From: Pseudaeromonas aegiceratis
Lineage (GTDB): Bacteria; Pseudomonadota; Gammaproteobacteria; Enterobacterales; Aeromonadaceae
Direction of reading: 5' to 3'
DNA: 64,000 nt
NCBI RefSeq assembly: GCF_046254905.1
Contig: NZ_CP158016.1
Coordinates: 682,001 to 746,000, forward strand
The notes under the pieces: generated by a model
The model's input: only the letters and a program-made list of their open reading frames with translations
What the model was told of the DNA's origin: nothing
Databases searched by the model: none
Position numbers and translations under genes: made by a program
Shown: positions 34,514 through 42,942 of the stretch, one piece after another
Layout: each line of letters begins with the position of its first letter
How positions within the stretch are numbered: position 1 is the stretch's first letter

Positions 34514-35596
34514 ATGAGCGAACTGGTGCAGATACTGAAGAACACACGGAGTCACCTGATGACGGGGGTGTCCCACATGATCCCCTTCGTGGTGGCGGGC
34601 GGCATACTGCTGGCGGTGTCCGTCATGTTGTATGGCAAGGGGGCCGTGCCTGACGCGGTCACGGATCCCAATCTGAAGAAGCTGTTTGACCTCGGGGTGG
34701 CGGGCCTGACCCTGATGGTGCCGTTTCTGGCGGCCTATATCGGCTACTCCATCGCCGAACGGGCCGCCCTGGCACCCTGCGCCATCGGCGCCTGGGTGGG
34801 CAACAGCTTCGGTGCCGGCTTCTTCGGCGCCATCATCGCCGGCCTGCTGGGGGGCATACTGGTCTTCTATCTCAAGAAGATCCCCGTGCCCAAGGTGTTG
34901 CGTTCCGTGATGCCCATCTTCGTCATCCCCATCGTCGGTACCCTGATCACCGCCGGCATCATGATGTGGGGGCTGGGTGAGCCGGTCGGCGCCCTGACTG
35001 CCAGCCTGACCGCGGGCCTGCAGGGTATGCAGCAGGGCAGCATAGTGGTGCTGGCCATCATCATAGGGCTGATGCTGGCCTTCGACATGGGCGGCCCGGT
35101 CAACAAGGTGGCCTATGCCTTCATGCTGATCTGCGTGGCCCAGGGGGTCTACACCGTGGTGGCCATCGCCGCCGTGGGCATCGCCGTCCCGCCTCTGGGG
35201 CTGGGGCTGGCCACCCTGCTGAGCCGCAAGAATTTCAGCGATGAGGAACGGGAAGCCGGCAAGGCCTCCCTGGTGATGGGCTGTGTCGGTATCACCGAAG
35301 GGGCCATCCCGTTTGCCGCCGCCGATCCGCTGCGGGTCATCCCCTCCATCATGATCGGCAGCGCCTGCGGTACCGTCACCGCCGCCCTGCTGGGGGCCGA
35401 GTGTTACGCCGGCTGGGGTGGCCTCATCGTGCTGCCGGTGGTGCAGGGCAAGCTGGGCTATATCGCGGCAATCGCCGTGGGCATGGTGGTGACGGCGGTC
35501 TGCGTCAATCTGCTCAAGGGGCTGGCTCGCAAGAAGGCTGCTCTGCAACCGGCCAAGCAGGATGACGACCTGGATCTGGACTTTGAAATCAATTAA
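34514..35596 (+). CDS. frwC: PTS fructose-like transporter subunit EIIC (FrwC)
   Basis: A 360-residue membrane protein, the E. coli FrwC length. The start is the ATG at 34514 with CAGGAG upstream. It begins MSELVQILKNTRSHLMTGVSHMIPFVVAGGILLAVSV and has about eight to ten membrane segments, with GITEGAIPFAAADPLRVIPS, the fructose-EIIC substrate-binding motif. It forms the sugar channel of a fructose-type PTS whose EIIB is FrwB and whose EIIA is in PtsA. The C-terminus (DDDLDLDFEIN) is acidic. It is the first gene of the frwCB-pflDC-frwD operon. Confidence 0.94.
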   Translation: MSELVQILKNTRSHLMTGVSHMIPFVVAGGILLAVSVMLYGKGAVPDAVTDPNLKKLFDLGVAGLTLMVPFLAAYIGYSIAERAALAPCAIGAWVGNSFGAGFFGAIIAGLLGGILVFYLKKIPVPKVLRSVMPIFVIPIVGTLITAGIMMWGLGEPVGALTASLTAGLQGMQQGSIVVLAIIIGLMLAFDMGGPVNKVAYAFMLICVAQGVYTVVAIAAVGIAVPPLGLGLATLLSRKNFSDEEREAGKASLVMGCVGITEGAIPFAAADPLRVIPSIMIGSACGTVTAALLGAECYAGWGGLIVLPVVQGKLGYIAAIAVGMVVTAVCVNLLKGLARKKAALQPAKQDDDLDLDFEIN

Positions 35597-35614
35597 TCAC
35601 GCGAGGAAACCACT

Positions 35615-35935
35615 ATGACCAAGATTGTCGCCGTAACGGCTTGTCCCTCCGGGGTCGCCCATACCTACATGGCCGCCGAAGCGCTGGAATCGGCCGCCAA
35701 GGCCAAGGGCTGGCAGGTGAAGGTGGAGACTCAGGGCTCCATCGGCCAGGAGAACGTGCTGACCGCCGAGGATATCGTGGATGCCGACATGGTGATCCTG
35801 ACCAAGGACATCGGCATCCAGTTCGAGGAGCGCTTCACCGGCAAGCCCCTGGTACGGGTGAACATCAGCGATGCGGTGAAGCGGGCGGACGCCATCATGA
35901 ACAAGATCCAGTCCCATCTGGCACAAACCGCCTGA
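35615..35935 (+). CDS. frwB: PTS fructose-like EIIB (FrwB)
   Basis: A 106-residue protein starting MTKIVAVTACPSGVAHTYMAAEALESAAKAKGWQVKVETQG, the fructose-family EIIB signature, with phosphorylated Cys10. It passes phosphate from PtsA to sugar entering through FrwC. It lies 18 bases after frwC. A second EIIB-like gene (frwD) ends the operon, so this system has two EIIB proteins, as in E. coli. Confidence 0.94.
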   Translation: MTKIVAVTACPSGVAHTYMAAEALESAAKAKGWQVKVETQGSIGQENVLTAEDIVDADMVILTKDIGIQFEERFTGKPLVRVNISDAVKRADAIMNKIQSHLAQTA

Positions 35936-35989
35936 GTCTGTCAGCGATGCGGAGGAGCCTGGCTCCTCCGCTGTTTTTAGGAGTTTCCC

Positions 35990-38287
35990 ATGACGAATCG
36001 TATTGAACGCCTGAAGGCCGCCCTGTTTGCCCAACCCAGAGTCATCTCACTGGAGCGGGCGCTGCTGTACACGGCCAGCCATCGGCAGACCGAGGGCGAA
36101 CCCGTGATCCTGCGTCGGGCCAAGGCCACGGCCTACATACTGGATCACGTGGCCATCACGATTCGTGATGAGGAACTGATCGCCGGTAACCGCACCCTGG
36201 CGCCCAGGGCCGGCATCATGTCCCCCGAGATGGATCCCTACTGGCTGCTCAAGGAGCTGGACCATTTTGCCAGTCGGCCCCAGGACCGTTTCGAGATGAG
36301 TGAGGAAAACAAGCGGATCTACCGCGAGGAGCTCTATCCCTACTGGGCCGGCCGCTCCATGAAGGACTTCATCCAGGGGCAGATGACCGACGAGGTGAAG
36401 GAGGCGGTGGCTACCCAGATCTTCAGCATCAACCAGACCGACAAGGGGCAGGGGCACATCATCATCGACTATCCCCGCCTGCTGCAGCTGGGCCTGGGGG
36501 CCCTGACCGCCGAGCTGAAGGAGCGGCTGCACGCCGAGCCGGACAATCCGTTTTTCGCCGCCGTCCTGCTGCTGTTGCAGGCATCCCGGCGCCACATCCA
36601 GCGCTACGCCGAGCTGGCCCAGCAGCAGGCTGACGCCTGCACCGATCCCCGGCGGGCCTGGGAGCTCAGTACCCTGGCGGCCCACAGCCGTCATCTGATG
36701 GATCTGCCGCCGGAGGACTTCTGGCAGGCCTGTCAGCTGTTCTGGTACCTGAACACCATTCTGCAGTACGAGTCCAACGCCAGCTCCCTGTCGCTGGGGC
36801 GCTTCGATCAGTACATGCTGCCCTTCTACCAGGCCAGTCTGGCCCGGGGCGAGGATCCCGCCTTCCTGCGGGAGCTGCTGGCCTCCCTGTGGGTCAAGTG
36901 CAACGACGTGGTGCTGCTGCGCTCCTCCAGCAGCGCTCGCTACTTCGCCGGCTTTCCCACCGGCTATACCGCCCTGCTGGGGGGGCTGACCGAGACAGGG
37001 CGCAGCGCGGTCAATCCGCTGTCGTTCCTCTGTCTGGATGCCTATCAGGATGTGCAGCTGCCCCAGCCCAACCTGGGGGTGCGGGTGAACGAGTTTATTG
37101 ATCGGGCCTTCCTGCGCAAGACCGCCGAGACGGTGCGGCTGGGCACCGGCATACCGCAGATCTTCAACGATGAGGTGGTGGTGCCGGCCTTTCTCAACCG
37201 GGGGGTGAGCCTGGAGGATGCCCGGGACTATGCCGTGGTGGGCTGTGTGGAGCTGTCCATTCCCGGCCGCACCTATGGCCTGCATGACATCGCCATGTTC
37301 AACCTGCTGAAGGTGATGGAAATCGTCCTGCAGGAGAATGCTCACAACGCCGACATCGGCTTTGCCGCGCTGCTGGAGCAGATCCGTGCCAAGATCCGGC
37401 ACTATGTGCGCCTGATGGTGGAGGGCAGCAACATCTGCGACATCGGCCATCGGGACTGGGCGCCGGTGCCGCTGCTCTCCTCCTTCATCCTCGATTGCCT
37501 GGACCAGGGGCGGGATATCACGGACGGGGGCGCCCGCTACAACTTCTCCGGCGTGCAGGGGATCGGCATCGCCAACCTGGGGGACTCGTTGCACGGCCTG
37601 CGGGGCCTGGTGTTCGAGCAGCACAGGCTGAGCTTTCCCGAGCTGATGCAGGTGCTGAAGGACAACTTCGCCACTCCCCAGGGCCAGGCGGTGCGGGCGC
37701 GGCTCATCAACCGCTTCGAAAAATACGGCAACGACGTGGATGCGGTGGACGACATCAGCGCCGCTCTGCTGCGCTGCTACTGCAAGGAGGTGGAGCAGTA
37801 CCGCAATCCCCGGGGTGGCCAATTCACCCCCGGCTCCTACACGGTGTCGGCCCACGTGCCCCTGGGGGCCGTGGTGGGGGCCACGCCGGATGGTCGCCTG
37901 GCCGGGGAGCAGCTGGCCGATGGCGGCCTCTCCCCCATGGTGGGGCAGGACAGCCAGGGGCCGACCGCCGTGCTGAAATCGGTGAGCAAGCTGGACAACT
38001 ATCTGCTCTCCAACGGCACCCTGCTGAACGTCAAGTTCACCCCGGCGACCCTGGCCGGCGACGGGGGGCTCAACAAGCTGGCGGACTTTCTGCGGGCCTT
38101 CACCAAGCTCAAGCTGCAGCACGTGCAGTTCAACGTGGTCAACGCCGAGACCTTGCAACGGGCCCAGGAGAATCCGCGGGAGTACGCCGGCCTGGTGGTG
38201 CGGGTGGCCGGCTACAGCGCCTTCTTCGTGGAGCTGTCCAAGGAGATCCAGGATGACATCATACGTCGCACCGCCCACCAGCTCTGA
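35990..38287 (+). CDS. pflD: Glycyl-radical enzyme PflD (probable 1,5-anhydromannitol-6-phosphate lyase type)
   Basis: A 765-residue protein, identical in length to E. coli PflD. It has the catalytic thiol Cys419 in VVGCVELSIPG and the glycyl-radical loop RVAGYSAFF, with Gly741 as radical residue. The class is annotated as formate acetyltransferase/glycerol dehydratase type, but E. coli PflD has been reported to open 1,5-anhydromannitol-6-phosphate to 1-deoxyfructose-6-phosphate. The PTS genes, FsaB and ManA around it agree with that. Full length with all catalytic residues; it needs PflC to make the radical and works only without oxygen. Confidence 0.92.
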   Translation: MTNRIERLKAALFAQPRVISLERALLYTASHRQTEGEPVILRRAKATAYILDHVAITIRDEELIAGNRTLAPRAGIMSPEMDPYWLLKELDHFASRPQDRFEMSEENKRIYREELYPYWAGRSMKDFIQGQMTDEVKEAVATQIFSINQTDKGQGHIIIDYPRLLQLGLGALTAELKERLHAEPDNPFFAAVLLLLQASRRHIQRYAELAQQQADACTDPRRAWELSTLAAHSRHLMDLPPEDFWQACQLFWYLNTILQYESNASSLSLGRFDQYMLPFYQASLARGEDPAFLRELLASLWVKCNDVVLLRSSSSARYFAGFPTGYTALLGGLTETGRSAVNPLSFLCLDAYQDVQLPQPNLGVRVNEFIDRAFLRKTAETVRLGTGIPQIFNDEVVVPAFLNRGVSLEDARDYAVVGCVELSIPGRTYGLHDIAMFNLLKVMEIVLQENAHNADIGFAALLEQIRAKIRHYVRLMVEGSNICDIGHRDWAPVPLLSSFILDCLDQGRDITDGGARYNFSGVQGIGIANLGDSLHGLRGLVFEQHRLSFPELMQVLKDNFATPQGQAVRARLINRFEKYGNDVDAVDDISAALLRCYCKEVEQYRNPRGGQFTPGSYTVSAHVPLGAVVGATPDGRLAGEQLADGGLSPMVGQDSQGPTAVLKSVSKLDNYLLSNGTLLNVKFTPATLAGDGGLNKLADFLRAFTKLKLQHVQFNVVNAETLQRAQENPREYAGLVVRVAGYSAFFVELSKEIQDDIIRRTAHQL

Positions 38288-39128
38288 GGTGATACCGCTG
38301 CGGGCCGAGACAGCCCGCATCTTCAACATCCAGCGCTACTCCCTCAACGATGGCCAGGGTATCCGCACCCTGGTGTTCTTCAAGGGCTGCCCCCACCGCT
38401 GCCCCTGGTGTGCCAATCCCGAGTCTATCTCAGGCCGGATCCAGTTCGTGCGGCGGGAGGCGCGCTGCCTGCACTGCACCCCCTGCCTGCGGGATGCCCA
38501 GGAGTGCCCCTCCGGGGCTTTCGAGCAGCTGGGGCGGGACGTCACCCTGGGGGAGCTGGAGCAGACATTGCTCAAGGATGAGGTCTTCTTTCGCAGCTCA
38601 GGCGGCGGCGTCACCCTGTCGGGGGGCGAGGTGCTGCTGCAGGCCGAGTTTGCCAGCCGATTGCTGGCGAGTCTGCGGCGGCAGGGCATCCACACCGCCA
38701 TCGAGACCGCCGGCGATGCTCCCTGGCCCCGGCTGCTGAGCCTGGCGCAACAGTGTGACGAGGTGTTGTTCGATCTCAAGATCCTGGATGCCGAGCAGTC
38801 CCGCCAGCTGCTGCGGCTGGATCTGGACCGGGTGCTGGCCAACCTGGCGGCCCTGGTGCGCGCCGGGATCCGGGTGATACCTCGGGTGCCGCTGATTCCC
38901 GGTTTCACCCTGACGCCGGCGAATCTTGAGCGGATTTTTGCGCGCTTAACCTCCCTGGGCTTGACCGAGGTGCATCTGTTGCCGTTTCATCGTTATGGCG
39001 AGCCCAAGTATACTCTGCTTGGAAAACGCTTTCAGTTGGCCGGGGTGGCCGAGCCGGATCCTCAGACGGTGGCGGCCGTGGTGGCCGAGGCCGAGGCGCT
39101 GGGCTTGCGGGTGACCCTGGGGGGCTAG
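38253..39128 (+). CDS. pflC: Glycyl-radical enzyme activating protein PflC
   Basis: A 291-residue radical SAM enzyme. The radical cluster CX3CX2C is C46/C50/C53 in CPHRCPWC, and TLSGGEVLLQ is the SAM-side motif. A second iron-sulfur insert of CX2CX2CX6C is at C72/C75/C78/C85. It abstracts a hydrogen from Gly741 of PflD to make the active radical. It overlaps pflD by 35 bases with AGGAG inside pflD, so it is coupled. Only one extra cluster is visible, where many PflC-type activases have two; this may be a true shorter form. Confidence 0.92.
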   Translation: MTSYVAPPTSSEVIPLRAETARIFNIQRYSLNDGQGIRTLVFFKGCPHRCPWCANPESISGRIQFVRREARCLHCTPCLRDAQECPSGAFEQLGRDVTLGELEQTLLKDEVFFRSSGGGVTLSGGEVLLQAEFASRLLASLRRQGIHTAIETAGDAPWPRLLSLAQQCDEVLFDLKILDAEQSRQLLRLDLDRVLANLAALVRAGIRVIPRVPLIPGFTLTPANLERIFARLTSLGLTEVHLLPFHRYGEPKYTLLGKRFQLAGVAEPDPQTVAAVVAEAEALGLRVTLGG

Positions 39129-39148
39129 CAGACGATGACGGAGACTGG

Positions 39149-39493
39149 ATGACGCATAAGTTGGTGGCGGTAACCGCCTGTATCAGTGGGGTGGCTCACA
39201 CCTATATGGCGGCGGAGCGGTTGGAGACCCTGTGCCAGCAGCTCAAGTGGCAGCTGAGCATAGAGACCCAGGGCGCCCTGGGGGTGGAAACGCCGCTGGC
39301 GCCGGATGCCATCGCCCAGGCGGATGTTGTGCTGTTGATCACGGACATCGAGATCGACGGCCTGGCGCGATTTGACGCCTTGCGCTGCGTGCAGGTCAGC
39401 ACCAACCTGTTCCTGCGGGAGCCCAACCGGGTGATGAATGCGGTGCACAAGCTGATGGGCTCCCCCAGTCAGACCCGCCTGGTACTGGATTAA
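39149..39493 (+). CDS. frwD: PTS fructose-like EIIB (FrwD)
   Basis: A 114-residue protein starting MTHKLVAVTACISGVAHTYMAAERLETLCQQLKWQLSIETQG, related to FrwB with phosphorylation Cys11. As in E. coli, this is the second EIIB of the frw operon. The C-terminal part lacks the FrwB ending and reads LREPNRVMNAVHKLMGSPSQ. The exact partner of this EIIB is not clear; it may serve another EIIC or provide a regulatory branch. It ends with a 4-base convergent overlap onto yijO. Confidence 0.92.
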   Translation: MTHKLVAVTACISGVAHTYMAAERLETLCQQLKWQLSIETQGALGVETPLAPDAIAQADVVLLITDIEIDGLARFDALRCVQVSTNLFLREPNRVMNAVHKLMGSPSQTRLVLD

Positions 39494-40341
39494 CCCTCTC
39501 GCTCTTCCTTCAGGCTGTGGTAATGGCGCCGGTACTCCGACGGGGAGCGGGCGGTGCTTTTACGAAACAGCCGGCAAAAATAGTTGCTGTCCGCGAAGCC
39601 GCAGGCGGTGGCAATCTCCTTGATCTTCAGGTCGTACTCCTTGAGAAACGCCTTGGCATGCTCCAGCCGGGTGTAGTTGAGGTATTCGTTGAAGCCGAAG
39701 GGCCCCATCTTCTGAAACAGGTGGGACAGGTAGTTGGGGGAGACGTAAAACGCCTGGGCCACCGATTCCCGGGTCAGGGGCGCCGCATAGTGGCTGTCGA
39801 TGTAGCCGCGCACCGCCTCGAACAGCGCCTGGCTCTTGGAGCGGGTGGTGATCTGGCTGCCCAGCAGATCGCAACAGTGGCTCAGCAGGCTCTGCACCAC
39901 CAGGCGGGCGGTCTGCTGATCCTGGGGCTGGGTGCCGAGCTCGTTGAGGGTCTGCAGCAGGAAGGAGCCGATGCGCGGCCCGCGCCGGGCCACGTGCTGC
40001 TTGGCCAGGTTGTGCAGCTGCTGGCCATCCCACTGCAGCAGGCTGAAGCCCAGCTGCTGCTTGCCGAACAGTATGCTGAGGGTGCTGGCCGGTCCCTGCC
40101 ACTGGGGGTCATTCCAGCGGTTGGCCGGCACGTACAGCACATCCCCGGCCGCTAGCCGGCTGGGTCCCTCGCCGCGGAACTGATCCTGCAGGCTGCCGGC
40201 GAGCAGGATCTCCAGCCGGGGGAAATCCACCCGGAAGGCCAGATCCGGCGCCTGGCTCTGATGCTCGGCGAAATGGACCTGGCCCAGGGGGGGCTCGCCG
40301 CCGAGCAACTGGCTCAGCAGCTGGCGGATATCCTGGCTCAT
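39490..40341 (-). CDS. yijO: AraC family regulator, YijO-like
   Basis: A 283-residue protein, the E. coli YijO length, in the same position relative to frwD. It has an N-terminal cupin region (LEILLAGSLQDQF, LAAGDVLYVPANRWNDP). The C-terminal AraC domain is ALFEAVRGYIDSHYAAPLTRESVAQAFYVSPNYLSHLFQKMG with IKEIATACGFADSNYFCRLFRKSTARSP. It is predicted to control the frw/pfl genes through the paired operators at 34274-34437. The start overlaps the manA stop as ATGA, so it is made together with ManA. The ligand is unknown, possibly the anhydrosugar phosphate. Confidence 0.88.
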   Translation of the reverse strand: MSQDIRQLLSQLLGGEPPLGQVHFAEHQSQAPDLAFRVDFPRLEILLAGSLQDQFRGEGPSRLAAGDVLYVPANRWNDPQWQGPASTLSILFGKQQLGFSLLQWDGQQLHNLAKQHVARRGPRIGSFLLQTLNELGTQPQDQQTARLVVQSLLSHCCDLLGSQITTRSKSQALFEAVRGYIDSHYAAPLTRESVAQAFYVSPNYLSHLFQKMGPFGFNEYLNYTRLEHAKAFLKEYDLKIKEIATACGFADSNYFCRLFRKSTARSPSEYRRHYHSLKEEREG

Positions 40342-41531
40342 CCGGCCTGATTGCCGGCCCGGGCGAAGCGGCCCTGGGCCTGTACCCGATAGGGGCCGGT
40401 GGCCGCCGGAATGAAGGCGGACTGACCCTTAGCCAGGGTGAGGGATTCATCTCCCTGGCTAAGGGTCAGGGGACCGTCGATGGCAAACAGCACCTCGGCG
40501 CTGGCGGTGGTCAGCCGATGGTCGCCCGTGGCGTAGACGCTGAAGGTGAAGTCCGGCACCGGCACCTCATAGTGCTGCACGCCATCTGCCTGGCGCGGCG
40601 CCAGCAAGATCTCGTCCGCCGGTTTGGCCTCGCAACGGGTACAGGACAGCAGTTCATCCACGTTGATGTGCTTGGGGGTCAGACCGGCCCGCAGCACGTT
40701 GTCCGAGTTGGCCATGATCTCAAGGCCGGTGCCGCGGATGTAGGCATGGGGGGTGCAGGCGTCCAGGTACATGGCCTGGCCGGGTTGCAGGGTCAGCACA
40801 TTGAGCAGCAAGGGGGCAAACAGGCCCACATCGCCGGGGTAGAGACCGGCCAGATGGCGGATGAGGGCGAAGGTCTCTTCGTCCTGGTGGTCGGCGGCAT
40901 AAGCCTGCAGCTCGCGCAAGGGGCACGCCTTCTGTTCGTCACTTAAGGTCAGCAGGGCCCGGAAGAAGTCGGACAGTCCCTCCGGGGTGGGGTTGGCCGC
41001 CAGCGTGGCCAGTTGTGGCTGCAGGCTGGTGAAGCCCACCCGGGCAAACAGCGCCTGGATGTCCGCCAGGGGGCGGAAGCCGTTCATTGCCTGGTAGGGG
41101 GTCAGGGCAAACACCAGTTCCGGCTTGTGGTTGTCATCCCGGTAGTTGCGGTTGGCGGCGTTGGCGGCCAGGCCCGCGGCGTTGTCCCGGGCGTAGCCCG
41201 CCTCGGCCTGGGCCTTGCTGGGATGAACCTGGATGGAGAGGGCCTTGTCGGCGCACAGCACCTTGAACAAAAACGGCAGGCTGCCGAAGCGCTGGGCGGT
41301 GGCGGCGCCCAGGGTGGCGACAGGATCCCGGGCGATGAGATCGGAAAGTCGGGTGGCCACGCCGTCACTGTCTACCTGGGCGCAGCCGTTGGGGTGGGCG
41401 CCCATCCACAGCTCGGCCTGGGGCTGCTGGTCGGGGTTGGCGATGCCGAACAGCTGGGTGAGGGCCTCGCGGCTGCCCCAATCGTAGTGCTGGATGGGAT
41501 TGTTCATCAGGTAGAAGGCGCTGACGCTCAT
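40338..41531 (-). CDS. manA: Mannose-6-phosphate isomerase, class I
   Basis: A 397-residue protein from the ATG at 41531 with GGAAA upstream; the long upstream frame lacks similarity. It begins MSVSAFYLMNNPIQHYDWGSREALTQLFG and has the zinc and active-site motifs AELWMGAHPNG, SIQVHPSKAQAEAGYARD and ACTPHAYIRGTGLEIMANSDNVLRAGL. It interconverts mannose-6-phosphate and fructose-6-phosphate in the cytoplasm. It is coupled to the AraC regulator of the frw/pfl system by ATGA, an uncommon link that suggests mannose-type sugars enter this network. An inverted repeat lies upstream. Confidence 0.93.
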   Translation of the reverse strand: MSVSAFYLMNNPIQHYDWGSREALTQLFGIANPDQQPQAELWMGAHPNGCAQVDSDGVATRLSDLIARDPVATLGAATAQRFGSLPFLFKVLCADKALSIQVHPSKAQAEAGYARDNAAGLAANAANRNYRDDNHKPELVFALTPYQAMNGFRPLADIQALFARVGFTSLQPQLATLAANPTPEGLSDFFRALLTLSDEQKACPLRELQAYAADHQDEETFALIRHLAGLYPGDVGLFAPLLLNVLTLQPGQAMYLDACTPHAYIRGTGLEIMANSDNVLRAGLTPKHINVDELLSCTRCEAKPADEILLAPRQADGVQHYEVPVPDFTFSVYATGDHRLTTASAEVLFAIDGPLTLSQGDESLTLAKGQSAFIPAATGPYRVQAQGRFARAGNQAG

Positions 41532-41588
41532 GGCGGTTTCCTTGAAAAAAATAACGATGCAGGTGATACGGTTGCCGGTGTGATTCAA

Positions 41589-41607
41589 GCAACTTGCCAT
41601 AAGTTGC
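41589..41607. promoter_or_regulatory. Perfect palindrome upstream of manA, possible operator
   Basis: GCAACTT-gccat-AAGTTGC is a perfect 7-base inverted repeat 58 bases upstream of the manA start. It may be an operator of manA-yijO; the binding protein is unknown. The rest of the 299-base gap 41532-41830 holds no gene that I could support. Confidence 0.4.
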
Positions 41608-41830
41608 CAGTTTGTACACGCAACCCCTTGATCAGGATCAGCCCGGCGTCGTCTTGCTGTGCCAGTCGGCCAGACGCGCAAGGCTTCGGTCGAATCTATT
41701 TTGCCGGACAAGCCGGCCGACGCCCAGCCGCATTTTACCATCGCGACGGCGCCGGAGCGGCGTGCGGTCGCTTGCCCTGGGGCGGCGACGCTGGTATCCC
41801 TCTGTGTTGCGCTATTTTCAGGGAGTCATC

Positions 41831-42277
41831 ATGTCGCAAACCCGTGTCTATCGTGCCCGCCTGATCAGCCAGGGGGATACCCTGAGCCTGCAACAGGGGG
41901 GCCAGACCTGCCTGCAGCTGTCCTGGTCCGCCATCGCCGCCTGGCTCAAGGATGAACCGGCCACCGATGATCAGCTGGAGCAGGCCATCGCCTTTATCGA
42001 GGATGAGCTGATGCCCCGCCTGCCGCCGGCTGCAGGGGGCCTGCTGGCCCTGCCGCCGGAGCTGTGGCAGACCCTGTTGGCGGTGAGCCCGGTGACCGAA
42101 CTGCCCCTGCGCCTGGAGACGGTGGAGGGCTTGTTCAACCGGCTGGCGGAACTGGCCTGGGGACGCCCGGCCAGTCAAGTGGGGCTGCCGGTGGACCGGG
42201 AGTTTGCCAGCCGGCTGCTGCTGATCCGGGAGCTGCTGCACCACGGCGGCTTCGAAGGACTCTGCCTGGACGCCTGA
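41831..42277 (+). CDS. Hypothetical protein, 148 residues
   Basis: A soluble protein with AGGGAG 6 bases upstream of its ATG. It starts MSQTRVYRARLISQGDTLSLQQGGQTCLQLSWSAIAAWL, and the rest is helical and leucine-rich (EQAIAFIEDELMPRLPP; VEGLFNRLAELAWGRP; LIRELLHHGGFEGLCLDA). No family was recognised. It is divergent from manA and may have its own promoter. Codon use and length look like a real gene. Confidence 0.55.
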   Translation: MSQTRVYRARLISQGDTLSLQQGGQTCLQLSWSAIAAWLKDEPATDDQLEQAIAFIEDELMPRLPPAAGGLLALPPELWQTLLAVSPVTELPLRLETVEGLFNRLAELAWGRPASQVGLPVDREFASRLLLIRELLHHGGFEGLCLDA

Positions 42278-42377
42278 GTGCGCCCCATGGGCTCATCCAG
42301 CATCGCAACCTGCGGGCGCCGTCACTGGACCCGCCACGGGTCTGGCGCATCATGATTTCATTTGCTCGGAGGCTGCC

Positions 42378-42776
42378 ATGATCCCCTCTCACGCCATCTT
42401 GCGTATCGCCCGTCCCACGGACCAGCTCAGCGCCCTGGCGATCCAGTACTGTGACGGCCTGGGTTTTGTCCGCCTGGGGGCCTTTGCCGATCATCAGGGC
42501 TTTGACGGCATCCTGCTGGGCCATCCGCACCAGCCCTATCATCTGGAGTTCACCCATCAACGGGGTCACAAGGTGGGTCGGGCGCCGAGCCGGGATCACC
42601 TGCTGGTGTTTTACCTGCCCGAGCCGGCCCACTGGCAGGCCGCCTGCGAGGCCATGCTGGCCGCCGACTTCCTGGCGGTGCCGGCCTACAACCCCTACTG
42701 GGATGGTCTGGGACGCACCTTTGAGGACCTGGATGGCTATCGCGTCGTGCTGCAGCAGGCGGCGTGGGCCCGTTAG
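42378..42776 (+). CDS. VOC (glyoxalase/bleomycin resistance) family protein
   Basis: A 132-residue, two-repeat VOC fold protein with GGAGG upstream. It begins MIPSHAILRIARPTDQLSALAIQYCDGLGFVRLGAFADHQGFDGILLG. It continues HQPYHLEFTHQRGH and ends WDGLGRTFEDLDGYRVVLQ. The metal-binding His and Glu are plausible at HLEF and FEDLDGYRVV, as in many VOC enzymes. The substrate is unknown. It stands alone, 100 bases after the hypothetical gene. Confidence 0.82.
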   Translation: MIPSHAILRIARPTDQLSALAIQYCDGLGFVRLGAFADHQGFDGILLGHPHQPYHLEFTHQRGHKVGRAPSRDHLLVFYLPEPAHWQAACEAMLAADFLAVPAYNPYWDGLGRTFEDLDGYRVVLQQAAWAR

Positions 42777-42942
42777 AACCCGTGTCTTTTATCTGTCAGG
42801 GCAGGGGCGTATCCTGGGGGCAGCCTGAGCTTCACTTGGTGCCGTTTGTGAGCCTGGCTGCCTGTGGTGTCACAGGTCGTTGCCCGGTGGTTGCCGCCTT
42901 AGGTACGGGTTCCCGTTTAAGCAAGACGAAAGGAACGCAACG

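Noticed and set aside
36047..38329. A 760-residue minus-strand frame across pflD
   Set aside because: Antisense of the glycyl-radical enzyme, whose Cys and Gly motifs are intact on plus.
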